Below, piece after piece: positions 27,683 through 34,968 of a stretch of DNA of 64,000 bases. The notes beneath the pieces were generated by a model. It saw only the letters and a program-made list of their open reading frames with translations, was not told the DNA's origin and searched no databases. The DNA is from UM-FILTER-38-24 sp041663205 (lineage in GTDB: Bacteria > Patescibacteriota > Gracilibacteria > UBA1369 > LOWO2-01-FULL-3), in NCBI GenBank assembly GCA_041663205.1, contig JBAZQZ010000005.1, positions 11,835 through 75,834 on the forward strand. The letters run 5' to 3'. Position numbers and translations under genes: made by a program. Within the stretch, counting starts at the first letter, position 1, and every line of letters starts with the position of its first letter.

Positions 27683-28198
27683 TCAAGAACTCAGCCCCAA
27701 CTTTCCAAGCAACAAAGGAATTACGGAAGAGATAAATTTAAGTTCTCTTTTTGTATAACTCCTGTCCACATATTCTAATCCTTGTATATGAATTTTATTT
27801 CTTAAAGTCCTTATCTTCTCTATGTCTCCAAAAAACTTATCAGAAAAAAGACTTAATTTACGACAAACCTCATTGATTTTTTTAAAATCAGTATGTTTTT
27901 TAAGCTCAAATTTTTCTTGTGTCCTTTTGCATACGCTAAGTCTACATCCATCGCTCATATATTGTTCCGGCAAGAGATGAGATTCTCTACAAGTCCAGTC
28001 ATCCAAGGGCATCTCGCAACTACTATGAATTTCCAAAAATTTGAAAGCCAATGCTTCAACCACAGAAGCGGCCAGCATAACAGTAACTTTGTAAAACCCG
28101 CTTCTGGCACGACCATTAACCCCTCCAGCATGAATAAGCTGAGTAGCTACTTGACCCATATTCCACTCAACATTCTTTTTGAAAACTTCGGAAATCAT
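27683..28198 (-). CDS. HEPN-like domain protein, possible toxin/RNase
   Basis: A 171-residue, mostly helical soluble protein. Near residue 130 it carries R-T-L-R-N-K-I-H, which fits the R-x4-6-H catalytic motif of HEPN ribonucleases, in the usual LRNKIHI context. An N-terminal helix pair (VTVMLAASVVEALAFKFLEI) would form the helical bundle. Four Cys lie between the two halves. It follows a 57-residue basic protein by 9 bases, a two-gene layout seen in HEPN toxin-antitoxin or abortive-infection modules. Calling it a toxin is inference; some HEPN proteins are inactive. Confidence 0.55.
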   Translation of the reverse strand: MISEVFKKNVEWNMGQVATQLIHAGGVNGRARSGFYKVTVMLAASVVEALAFKFLEIHSSCEMPLDDWTCRESHLLPEQYMSDGCRLSVCKRTQEKFELKKHTDFKKINEVCRKLSLFSDKFFGDIEKIRTLRNKIHIQGLEYVDRSYTKRELKFISSVIPLLLGKLGLSS

Positions 28199-28207
28199 CG
28201 CTCGTAA

Positions 28208-28381
28208 TTAACTTAACATATCAAAAGTCTTGGCTATAGAAGAGAATCCTTTTCTCCTCAAATAAGTGGTTAACTTCATGTCAGGTCTGACGCCAGCGCG
28301 AACATTCCACTCTTTTTCAAACTCACCCATTAGAGTAGTACATCGTTTTTTCCTAAATTTAATTGAATTAGTCTGACTCAT
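28208..28381 (-). CDS. Small basic protein, candidate partner of the HEPN protein
   Basis: A 57-codon gene starting MSQTNSIKFRKKR and ending FDMLS, with TAA followed 9 bases later by the HEPN gene's ATG. It is rich in Arg/Lys and Thr (KFRKKRC, YLRRKGF), compatible with nucleic-acid binding, but I recognise no family. Overlap-free tight spacing and shared strand suggest an operon. An antitoxin role is plausible yet unproven. Confidence 0.5.
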   Translation of the reverse strand: MSQTNSIKFRKKRCTTLMGEFEKEWNVRAGVRPDMKLTTYLRRKGFSSIAKTFDMLS

Positions 28382-28399
28382 ATTTACAGCTTACCACAC

Positions 28400-28497
28400 A
28401 AAAAATATTTGCAAAATAATTTGTTCTCTAAAATTTAAAAACACTTGCAAAAAGCCATTTTTACAACAAAAAAAGTGTCGTAGAGATTTCGACGACA
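28400..28497. repeat. 98-bp direct repeat, copy A
   Basis: Identical to 29207-29304 except one base (cacTtgc versus cacTggc region). It contains a minus-strand terminator at its right end and about 65 bases of AT-rich sequence. The two copies bracket the toxin-antitoxin operon, giving an 807-bp repeat-plus-operon unit. Confidence 0.95.
28466..28497 (-). terminator. Terminator of the toxin-antitoxin operon
   Basis: TGTCGT/ACGACA stem (28476-28481 with 28492-28497), followed on the minus strand by a run of seven T. It starts 9 bases after the toxin stop at 28506 and is a copy of the terminator behind the tRNA at 29313. Confidence 0.85.
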
Positions 28498-28505
28498 ATA
28501 GGACT

Positions 28506-28880
28506 TTACGAAGGAAATTCCTGATATCTTTCCTCCTCAATATCCTCAAGGACATGATCCAAATTTTTATTTATTTGATCCACGACTTTGGGGGTATTCA
28601 TGGCCATATTCATACCAAAAATCTTGTCTTTTTTTAATCTGATTAACACAGGAACCACCTTTCTGTTTTCGGTCGCGACAAAAACAATCATTCTGGAATT
28701 ATTATCCTTCCCGATCCTGACCTTAAAAAATTTAAAAGACGGAATTTTTTGAGGAGGTCTTATCTCAGGAACCAGTCCTTTCAATACCTTCTCAGCACCT
28801 TTACTTAAATCATTGATCCCAAGAAAACGCTGTAAAGGCTTAAATTCGTGTTTCGCGATATATTGAGTCAGAACAAGCAT
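28506..28880 (-). CDS. Type II toxin, RelE/ParE-like
   Basis: A 124-residue basic protein with the size and layout of RelE-superfamily toxins. After a helical N-terminus comes a beta-rich core with FFKVRIGKDNNSRMIVFV and KVVPVLIRLKKDK, and the C-terminal segment ends in an acidic helix (LEDIEEERYQEF). It sits three bases downstream of a RelB-like antitoxin, the usual antitoxin-first order. RelE members cleave mRNA at the ribosome and ParE members block gyrase; which applies here is undecided. The strand and terminator show a self-contained operon. Confidence 0.65.
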   Translation of the reverse strand: MLVLTQYIAKHEFKPLQRFLGINDLSKGAEKVLKGLVPEIRPPQKIPSFKFFKVRIGKDNNSRMIVFVATENRKVVPVLIRLKKDKIFGMNMAMNTPKVVDQINKNLDHVLEDIEEERYQEFPS

Positions 28881-28883
28881 ACT

Positions 28884-29123
28884 TTACTTTAATAGCATTG
28901 CCAGTTTAGCGGCCTTTTCGTTGATGGATTTTTCCTTGAAAGATATTTCCTCAACCTCAGGTTCATTTTCAGCGACTTTAATCCCTAACGAAATTTTCCC
29001 CTCTACAAAGCCTTTCATGGCATAAATAAAAATAGTTTTTAACGTGATCCCTTCCTCTTTTGCCCTCTTAAGTGCTCGATCTTTCAAATCTTTGTCAGCA
29101 ATAAATGTAACTTGCGTGGTCAT
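28884..29123 (-). CDS. Type II antitoxin, RelB/DinJ-like
   Basis: A 79-residue protein starting MTTQVTFIADKDLKDRALKR, a ribbon-helix-helix pattern (beta strand, then two helices with EEGITLKTIFIYAMKGF) like RelB/DinJ. The acidic C-terminus (ENEPEVEEISF) is the usual toxin-wrapping region. It is expected to bind its own promoter as a dimer; a palindrome with internal repeats lies 8 bases upstream of the start codon. Confidence 0.75.
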   Translation of the reverse strand: MTTQVTFIADKDLKDRALKRAKEEGITLKTIFIYAMKGFVEGKISLGIKVAENEPEVEEISFKEKSINEKAAKLAMLLK

Positions 29124-29130
29124 ATTGATT

Positions 29131-29190
29131 GTAGTTATAAACTATATATAAACTACATACAGTATAGTATAAACATGAGCTCAATGTCAA
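29131..29190 (-). promoter_or_regulatory. Promoter and operator of the toxin-antitoxin operon
   Basis: Minus-strand TTGACA (29185-29190), an 18-base spacer and TATACT (29161-29166). Just downstream GTAGTT (29131-29136) and AACTAC (29151-29156) form an inverted repeat enclosing two TAGTTTATA direct repeats, a fitting RHH antitoxin operator. Confidence 0.65.
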
Positions 29191-29206
29191 ATCTATCATA
29201 TGTTAT

Positions 29207-29304
29207 AAAAAATATTTGCAAAATAATTTGTTCTCTAAAATTTAAAAACACTGGCAAAAAGCCATTTTTACAACAAAAAAAGTGTCGTAGAGATTTCGAC
29301 GACA
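29207..29304. repeat. 98-bp direct repeat, copy B
   Basis: Second copy of the repeat at 28400, one mismatch in 98. It begins 8 bases downstream of the tRNA 3' end and contains that transcript's terminator. The tRNA sequence itself is not part of the repeat. Confidence 0.95.
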
Positions 29305-29305
29305 C
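29273..29305 (-). terminator. Terminator of the rpsT-tRNA transcript
   Basis: GTGTCGT/ACGACAC hairpin followed on the minus strand by seven T, directly downstream of the CAT-anticodon tRNA. Confidence 0.88.
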
Positions 29306-29312
29306 AAAAATA

Positions 29313-29389
29313 TGGTGGGCCTGACAGGACTTGAACCTGTGACCAATCGGTTATGAGCCGACTGCTCTAACCAGCTGAGCTACAGGCCC
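29313..29389 (-). tRNA. tRNA with anticodon CAT (elongator Met or Ile2)
   Basis: A 77-nt tRNA with perfect acceptor GGGCCTG/CAGGCCC, encoded CCA, and loop CTCATAA giving anticodon CAT. It is not an initiator type, since the first acceptor pair is G-C. Elongator tRNA-Met and lysidine-modified tRNA-Ile both use this anticodon, and sequence alone does not settle which. It lies 24 bases after rpsT and is probably co-transcribed with it. Confidence 0.93.
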
Positions 29390-29413
29390 ATTTTTTAATG
29401 AACACCGATAAAA

Positions 29414-29683
29414 CTATTTTGCTTTTGCGGTGGCCAAATTTTTAGCCAATCTTGATTTTTTTCTTGCCGCGTTGTTTTTGTGAATAAGGTTCTTTTTTGC
29501 CGCAGTATCAATCACGGAATAAGCCTTTGTCATAAACTTTTCAGCCTCGGCAACCTGCCCGTCCTTAAGAAGTTTCAGAGCTTTTTTAAAAACGGATTTT
29601 AGCTCACTGCGCAGCGGAGTATTCCTATCTCTTTTCTTGAGACTCTGGCGCATTTGCTTCTCAGCAGACTTAATTACTGGCAT
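29414..29683 (-). CDS. rpsT: 30S ribosomal protein S20
   Basis: An 89-residue, Lys/Arg-rich helical protein (MPVIKSAEKQMRQSLKKRDR, then IHKNNAARKKSRLAKNL) with the S20 signature in which N-x-A-R-K-K-S-R-L closes the protein. It binds 16S rRNA early in small-subunit assembly. It is transcribed from a strong promoter at 29717 and reads into a tRNA before the terminator in repeat B. Confidence 0.95.
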   Translation of the reverse strand: MPVIKSAEKQMRQSLKKRDRNTPLRSELKSVFKKALKLLKDGQVAEAEKFMTKAYSVIDTAAKKNLIHKNNAARKKSRLAKNLATAKAK

Positions 29684-29716
29684 TTTTGTAAGTTTAATAT
29701 AATAATAAGCGGTGCG

Positions 29717-29745
29717 ATTCTACGGCAATAAAACGTAGTAGTCAA
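29717..29745 (-). promoter_or_regulatory. Promoter of rpsT-tRNA
   Basis: Minus-strand TTGACT (29740-29745), a 17-base spacer and TAGAAT (29717-29722), in the divergent gap with maf. Confidence 0.75.
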
Positions 29746-29753
29746 CAATTTAT

Positions 29754-30326
29754 ATGAAAAAAATAATTCTTGCATCATTAAGTCCGCGGAGGAAAGAGCT
29801 TCTTGCCGCGGTAGGACTGAAATTTGAAATTCATCCGAGCTGTTTTGAGGAAAAAGAAACTCACATAAGCCCGGTCCATTTAGCGCTACACAATGCGATC
29901 GGCAAGGCGCAGGACATAGCAAAAAAATATAAAAACGCAATAATAATCGGCGTGGACACGGTCGTCGCATACAAGAAACACATCATCGGTAAGCCAAAAA
30001 ACGTTTCCGACGCAAAAAGAATTTTGAAACTTTTAAACGGCACAACTCATCGCGTGGTATCCGCAGTTTGCGTGATAGACACGGCAAAAAACATTGTTCA
30101 GACGGATACCGAAATTACGTACATAGAAATGGATTGCATAACCGATAGCGAAATCGCCGCATACATACGCCACGGAGAAGGCACCGACAAAGCGGCGGGC
30201 TACGCGATCCAGGGAATCGGCGGACTTTTTATCAAGAAAATTCGGGGCGATTATTTCAATGTTGTCGGTCTTCCGATGCACAAATTAAAAAAGTTATTGG
30301 AAAAAGCGGGCGTTAAAATTATATGA
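29754..30326 (+). CDS. maf: Maf-like nucleotide pyrophosphatase
   Basis: A 190-residue house-cleaning enzyme. Family motifs are SLSPRRKELL at the N-terminus (S-x-S-P-R-R), EEKETH, GVDTVVAYKKHIIGKP and DKAAGYAIQGIGG. Maf proteins hydrolyse dTTP/UTP or modified nucleotides to monophosphates. It is divergent from rpsT with a 70-base gap. No SD is evident. Confidence 0.93.
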   Translation: MKKIILASLSPRRKELLAAVGLKFEIHPSCFEEKETHISPVHLALHNAIGKAQDIAKKYKNAIIIGVDTVVAYKKHIIGKPKNVSDAKRILKLLNGTTHRVVSAVCVIDTAKNIVQTDTEITYIEMDCITDSEIAAYIRHGEGTDKAAGYAIQGIGGLFIKKIRGDYFNVVGLPMHKLKKLLEKAGVKII

Positions 30327-30355
30327 ATATATCTGTTTTACGGGTGTAATTTTTA

Positions 30356-30447
30356 TCTGGAATGTATTGATGGAGCGCATTGCGTTTGGTCGATATTGCG
30401 CTAGGGGATAAGACAAAAGAAGCTAAGCTCCGTCGATACATTCCAGA
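30356..30447. repeat. Long hairpin element, copy 1 (conserved-loop family)
   Basis: A 21-bp stem (30356-30376 with 30427-30447; two G-U type differences) closes a 50-nt loop that begins GCATTGCGTT and ends GAAGCTAA. The inner stem is GAGC/GCTC and the outer stem contains GGAATG/CATTCC. The same loop ends, GAGC/GCTC and GGAATG/CATTCC recur at 42411 with a different middle stem. It lies between maf and the promoter of the third S-layer gene. Confidence 0.85.
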
Positions 30448-30460
30448 CAAAAAATAACTA

Positions 30461-30489
30461 TTGACAGAAATAGACATAGGTGTTATAGT
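30461..30489 (+). promoter_or_regulatory. Strong promoter of the third S-layer gene
   Basis: Consensus TTGACA (30461-30466), exactly 17 bases, TATAGT (30484-30489), with the ATG at 30534. Confidence 0.85.
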
Positions 30490-30533
30490 GACACGCTTTA
30501 TTTCTTTATCCAATATTCTTTACCCAAATATCT

Positions 30534-32579
30534 ATGAATAAATTTATGCAAAAATTGATGACGTCACTTGTGACACTAGCTGTGTTGCTCGGACAAACTT
30601 TAGGAGCTTTCGCGGGACTATCTCTTGCAAACGCCGACAAAGCGCTTGCAGGTGCAGGAGAATTACCGGCGAAAATCAACTCGCACTCTGTCAGGGAAAA
30701 TAACGGTACTTATTATATAAATTATTGTACCGACGTTGAAGGTTACCTGACTGTCGGCGTGTATCAAGTCACTTCAAGAAATTACTCGAAAAAAGTTGCC
30801 GTTATCGCGGACAGCATGCGTACATTGGCTCAATGCTCGTATGTTATCTGGGACGGGAAATACGGCGATCAAAGCGAAATCGGGACAGAAGGACGCGACG
30901 TTACCGACGGCACGTATTATTATGGAATAACTTTGGAGGGTGAATATCCCTATTCATACGGATCTGACTACAAAGCCGATTGGCTTACGGTAGGGGATGT
31001 GGTAATAAATGACGATGACGACGATGATGATGAATATGACGAGGATGATGACGTAAAAATCGTCGATGTTGAGATCAAAAACAAGACTTTCGACCCTTGG
31101 AACGACCAAGAGGCAAAACTTACTTTCACGCTTAATACAAGCGCAAAAGTCACTTTGACAATAGAAGACGACGATGACGACGAAATTGTTACTCTTATAG
31201 ACAATGAATCATACAAAAAAGGCGAATACATCGTGAAATGGGACGGGGAGGACGAAGATGGCGATATCGTGGACCAAGGCACATACACCTTCATTTTGAA
31301 GGCGAGCGCAAACGGAGAAAAGGACGTTGAAAAAGGCTCTTTAAAGGTCAAAAAAGGTGCTGAGACAGACGATACGCAAGACCCACGTCTACAAGACGTT
31401 TTCGTTACAAAAGACACTTTTGACTCAGATGCCAACGAATCTACATATATCGTTTATACGCTTACAGAGGAGGCTGATATGACAGTATCGATAGTTGAAG
31501 TAAACGGTGGCAACATCGAAGAACTCGAGGACGAAAGCGATAAACAGGCAGGTACATACTCAATAAAATGGGATGGCGGCAAATTCAAAGACGGTAAATA
31601 CAGATACGAAATTTACGCAAAGAATACGGAAGGAAAAGCCTCAACGGACGGCATAATCACGCTTGCGGAAGACTCAAAAACCGGAGGTAAACCAAACGTA
31701 TACAAAGACGCCGCGAATGAAGGGCTTTATGCTCCTTCGGAAGGGGATATGGAGATCAAATTCAGGCTTGATAAAGACGCTGACGTTACAGTCGAAATTC
31801 GTGACGGAGACACAGTTTTAGCTACAATTATCAAAGATGAAGAACTTCTTGAAGGCGTAAATTCAGTAAAATGGGACGGATCTGACAAATACGACGAAGC
31901 CTTGGACGAAGGCATATACCAATACAAAATCACTGCGGCAAACAACAAAGGTAAAGACATCGAGTTGGGAACATTCATGATCACGGGATCCACTTCATAT
32001 AAATACGCTGACAGCTGTGGTTCGTTCACGGACATGACGGACGACGAAATGTACTGTGAAGCCGTAAAATGGGCATCTAACGCAGGAATATTCTCAGGCT
32101 ATAATGATGGCTCATTCAAGCCACAAAAATCACTTACACGTGCTGAAGCGCTGAAAGTGATCCTTGAATCACAAAACGTGCAAATCGCGAATGTGAAAGG
32201 CCAAAACTTCGGATTCTATGATGTTGATAAATACGCTTGGTACACGTCATATTTGAAGACAGCTTTGGACTTGGGGATAGTACACGGTTATGACGACGGC
32301 TCATTCAGACCGAATATGGCTATCTCAAGAGTTGAAGCCTTGGCGATGTTATTGAATGCGGCGGAAGTGGCCTCAAACGTAGTTGTTCCTTCAAATACCT
32401 ACGGACAGCCATATTACGACACGCCGAACACTAAAAATACGAAATGGTACATGAGCTACGTATGGTTCGCGAAAGAATACAATCTTACAGGAAATGATTA
32501 TTATTTCTACCCTGACTCGAATATGACTCGCGGAGAAATGGCCGATATGCTATACAGATTGCACAACGCAGGATTTTAG
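30534..32579 (+). CDS. Secreted S-layer-homology protein with polyaspartate stretch
   Basis: A 681-residue exported protein (signal peptide MNKFMQKLMTSLVTLAVLLG...GAFA). Four FlgD-like Ig repeats (KWDGEDEDGD, KWDGSDKYDE and others) follow an unusual acidic run of about 15 Asp/Glu residues near position 160, probably Ca2+-binding. The C-terminal 200 residues hold three SLH domains (NAGIFSGYNDGSFKP, VHGYDDGSFRPN, MTRGEMADMLYRL). It is shorter than, but clearly paralogous to, the genes at 7934 and 10502. A strong promoter and a perfect terminator frame it as a single-gene, highly expressed unit. Confidence 0.9.
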   Translation: MNKFMQKLMTSLVTLAVLLGQTLGAFAGLSLANADKALAGAGELPAKINSHSVRENNGTYYINYCTDVEGYLTVGVYQVTSRNYSKKVAVIADSMRTLAQCSYVIWDGKYGDQSEIGTEGRDVTDGTYYYGITLEGEYPYSYGSDYKADWLTVGDVVINDDDDDDDEYDEDDDVKIVDVEIKNKTFDPWNDQEAKLTFTLNTSAKVTLTIEDDDDDEIVTLIDNESYKKGEYIVKWDGEDEDGDIVDQGTYTFILKASANGEKDVEKGSLKVKKGAETDDTQDPRLQDVFVTKDTFDSDANESTYIVYTLTEEADMTVSIVEVNGGNIEELEDESDKQAGTYSIKWDGGKFKDGKYRYEIYAKNTEGKASTDGIITLAEDSKTGGKPNVYKDAANEGLYAPSEGDMEIKFRLDKDADVTVEIRDGDTVLATIIKDEELLEGVNSVKWDGSDKYDEALDEGIYQYKITAANNKGKDIELGTFMITGSTSYKYADSCGSFTDMTDDEMYCEAVKWASNAGIFSGYNDGSFKPQKSLTRAEALKVILESQNVQIANVKGQNFGFYDVDKYAWYTSYLKTALDLGIVHGYDDGSFRPNMAISRVEALAMLLNAAEVASNVVVPSNTYGQPYYDTPNTKNTKWYMSYVWFAKEYNLTGNDYYFYPDSNMTRGEMADMLYRLHNAGF

Positions 32580-32608
32580 CATCACTCATCGAAAGAATAT
32601 TGGAGAGA

Positions 32609-32642
32609 AGAAAAACGCCCCCTAAACAGGGCGTTTTTCTTT
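32609..32642. terminator. Bidirectional intrinsic terminator after S-layer gene
   Basis: AAAAACGCCC (32611-32620) pairs with GGGCGTTTTT (32629-32638) around CCTAAACA. A/T runs on both sides let it work in both directions. Confidence 0.92.
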
Positions 32643-32725
32643 CACTTCTGCGTAAGTTTAAAAAAATCTTTGTACTCTCACCCATTTTTGTTGTACAATA
32701 AACGCAACTATTAACCTCATTCAAA

Positions 32726-33097
32726 ATGTTCAAAGGACTAAAAGCACTTCTCGCAGGCTTAATCGCCGGAACGGCGGTTGGCATTTTATTCGCACCAAAA
32801 AAAGGCGCGGAAACACGCGGAAAAATCAAATCGGAAATCCAAAAAGGTGGCACAGGACTCGGCGCCGTAAAAGAAACTTTGGAAGGAGTTGGCAAAGAAC
32901 TCAGCGGCACGTGTAAGGAATGCGCGGACGATAAAAGGGTAAAAAAATATACGGACATGGCAAAAGAAGAAGCACAGGAAATGATAAAAAAAGCGATTCC
33001 GAAAGGAACAATGATGAAAGCGAAAAAAACGCTCGACAGAGCCAAAAAATTCACTGAGAACGCACTCAATAAAGTGGAAAATGTCTTCAAAAAATAA
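32726..33097 (+). CDS. YtxH-domain protein
   Basis: A 123-residue protein with one N-terminal TM/glycine-rich segment (ALLAGLIAGTAVGILFAPKKG) followed by a long Lys-rich amphipathic helix. The TM - APKKG - helix layout defines YtxH (general-stress, envelope-associated, function unknown). A TGTACAAT-type -10 lies upstream. The last 17 bases overlap the next gene. Confidence 0.85.
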   Translation: MFKGLKALLAGLIAGTAVGILFAPKKGAETRGKIKSEIQKGGTGLGAVKETLEGVGKELSGTCKECADDKRVKKYTDMAKEEAQEMIKKAIPKGTMMKAKKTLDRAKKFTENALNKVENVFKK

Positions 33098-33665
33098 GAT
33101 ACGCAAAATCGCGGTTCTAGGCCCGGCAAACAGCTTTTCAGACATAGCTTCTTCGACTTTTACGAAAGCTGAAAACCTGAAGAAAATCTTCGCCCGCGAC
33201 ATAGACGAAGTCTTTGAATTTATAGAAAAAGGTAAAGCGGACCTCGGCCTTGTCCCACTCGAAAATAAAATAAACGGAAAGATAAGAGAAACGGTTGATA
33301 ATCTTTTTTTTAGAGACGTGCATATCGTAAAAGAGATCAGCATCCCGATAATTCACTCCATTATAACCCTCGAAAAAACCGCAAAAAAAGATATAAAAAG
33401 AATCATTTCACACGAGCAGGCGCTGGCTCAATGCAAAAAACACATAAAAAAGAATTTCCCCTCAGCCCTGCTTGAAGCGTTCCCATCGACATCACACGCG
33501 ATTCAAAAATTATTGGAAACAAAAGAAAAAGATATAGCAGTAATCGCTTCCGAAATCATAGTAAAAGGAAATAAACTTTTGAAAATATTGGAAAAGGGGA
33601 TAGAGGATTTTAAAGATAACTCAACCACCTTTGTTCTCATAGAGAAGGGCAAAACTAACCTCTGA
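33081..33665 (+). CDS. pheA: Prephenate dehydratase, catalytic domain only
   Basis: A 194-residue protein matching the prephenate dehydratase domain: LGPANSFSDIA (family GPxGTFS), VPLENKINGKI (family VPxENSxxG), SHEQALAQCK and DNSTTFVLIE. The domain turns prephenate into phenylpyruvate for phenylalanine synthesis. There is no C-terminal ACT domain, so the usual phenylalanine feedback is absent. The conserved T-R-F of the last motif is T-T-F here: the catalytic Thr is kept but the Arg is missing, so activity or substrate may differ. It overlaps the YtxH gene by 17 bases and converges on purD. Confidence 0.82.
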   Translation: MSSKNKIRKIAVLGPANSFSDIASSTFTKAENLKKIFARDIDEVFEFIEKGKADLGLVPLENKINGKIRETVDNLFFRDVHIVKEISIPIIHSIITLEKTAKKDIKRIISHEQALAQCKKHIKKNFPSALLEAFPSTSHAIQKLLETKEKDIAVIASEIIVKGNKLLKILEKGIEDFKDNSTTFVLIEKGKTNL

Positions 33666-34968
33666 TTTCCTTCATCATCTCCACTCTCTTCTGAATCAAT
33701 TCCTTCGTCCCGATGTCTTTTCTGTGAAACACAGGCCCTTTAATCGCACAAACACCTTCTTCCGCCAACCTCTCCGCCGCCTCAAGTCCGTCCGCAACCC
33801 CAACAACTGCGACAGCCCTTGATCCCGCCAAATAAAGCCCGTCAGCCTTCTCATCAACCGACGCAAAATAAACTTTTACACCCTCGGGCATCACTCCGAC
33901 CTCGATTTTTTCACCCTTTATTGCCGCATCCGGATACCCGTTCGGCACCGCATATTTGCAGACCGTAGCCTTATTCTCGAATTCAATTTTCACATTATTC
34001 AAATCGCCATTTATAATCGCTTCGCAAATTTCCACAAAATCACTCTTCAAAAGCGGAAGCACATTCATCGCTTCAGGATCCCCAAAACGAGCATTATATT
34101 CAATAAGTCTTACCCCGTCTTTCACAGCAATAAATCCGCCATACATCACTCCTTTAAAATGGCTCTGCGTCTCTTCTTTCAGCGCTTTCGCAACAAGTCT
34201 CGTAATATCGCTGGCTTGCCTCAAATCATTTTCGGTCAAAAAAGGCATACTGTGGTCTGCACACGAATAAGTCCCCATTCCGCCGGTATTTGGCCCTTTG
34301 TCGCCCTCAAAAGCACGTTTATGATCTTGCACGGCAGGCATATCTTTCGTATTTTCCCCGTCACAAAAACTCATCAAACTGAATTCCTGCCCGACCAATT
34401 TTTCTTCAATCACGACTTTCCCGACTTCAGCCAAACACTCCTTCGCATACGAAAAAGCCTCATCAATTCCATTCAAATGATCTCCCGAAACTTTCACGCC
34501 CTTGCCTCCCTTAAGCCCGTCCGCCTTCACAACAAAATCTCCGCCAAGCGACTCCAAAAATTCCCTCATTCCGTCTTCCGCAAAAAACACTTTAAATTTA
34601 GGATTTCCCGGGATTCCATATTTCTCAAGCAAATTTCTCGTAAAAGATTTCGAAGATTCGAGGCGTCCGACAGTTTGTAATGGGGAAGCGCTCTTTATTC
34701 CCATTTCAAGCAACATATCAACAATTCCGAAAGCAATCGGAGCTTCCGGCCCGACAACGGCAAAATCCGGTTTTACTTTTGCGGCAAATTCTCTGATGGC
34801 ATCTTTGTCGCATACATCAGCCATCAAGTAGTCCGTAGAAATTTTCGCGAGCCCGGGATTTTTAGTTTTTCCAACGACAAAAATCTCAGGCCTCTGCGCG
34901 CTTTTCAAAAAAGTTTCGGCTATTGCATGCTCCCTCGCGCCATTTCCGAGCAACAAAATCCTTTTCAT
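33655..34968 (-). CDS. purD: Phosphoribosylamine-glycine ligase
   Basis: A 437-residue ATP-grasp enzyme starting MKRILLLGNGAREHAIAE, the PurD signature. It also shows DFVVKADGLKGGKGV, PNTGGMGTYSC and EYNARFGDPEA. It ligates glycine to 5-phosphoribosylamine, the second step of purine synthesis. The start at 34968 forms an ATGA overlap with the purF stop. Its own stop overlaps the end of pheA by 11 bases. Confidence 0.95.
   Translation of the reverse strand: MKRILLLGNGAREHAIAETFLKSAQRPEIFVVGKTKNPGLAKISTDYLMADVCDKDAIREFAAKVKPDFAVVGPEAPIAFGIVDMLLEMGIKSASPLQTVGRLESSKSFTRNLLEKYGIPGNPKFKVFFAEDGMREFLESLGGDFVVKADGLKGGKGVKVSGDHLNGIDEAFSYAKECLAEVGKVVIEEKLVGQEFSLMSFCDGENTKDMPAVQDHKRAFEGDKGPNTGGMGTYSCADHSMPFLTENDLRQASDITRLVAKALKEETQSHFKGVMYGGFIAVKDGVRLIEYNARFGDPEAMNVLPLLKSDFVEICEAIINGDLNNVKIEFENKATVCKYAVPNGYPDAAIKGEKIEVGVMPEGVKVYFASVDEKADGLYLAGSRAVAVVGVADGLEAAERLAEEGVCAIKGPVFHRKDIGTKELIQKRVEMMKEIRG

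Noticed and set aside
28400..29304. 98-bp repeats as tRNA attL/attR integration sites
   Set aside because: Neither repeat contains tRNA sequence and no integrase is present; the repeated part starts downstream of the tRNA.
30356..30447. Long hairpin 1 as intrinsic terminator of maf
   Set aside because: The stem is followed by an A-rich, not T-rich, run on the plus strand and the 50-nt loop is far larger than usual.
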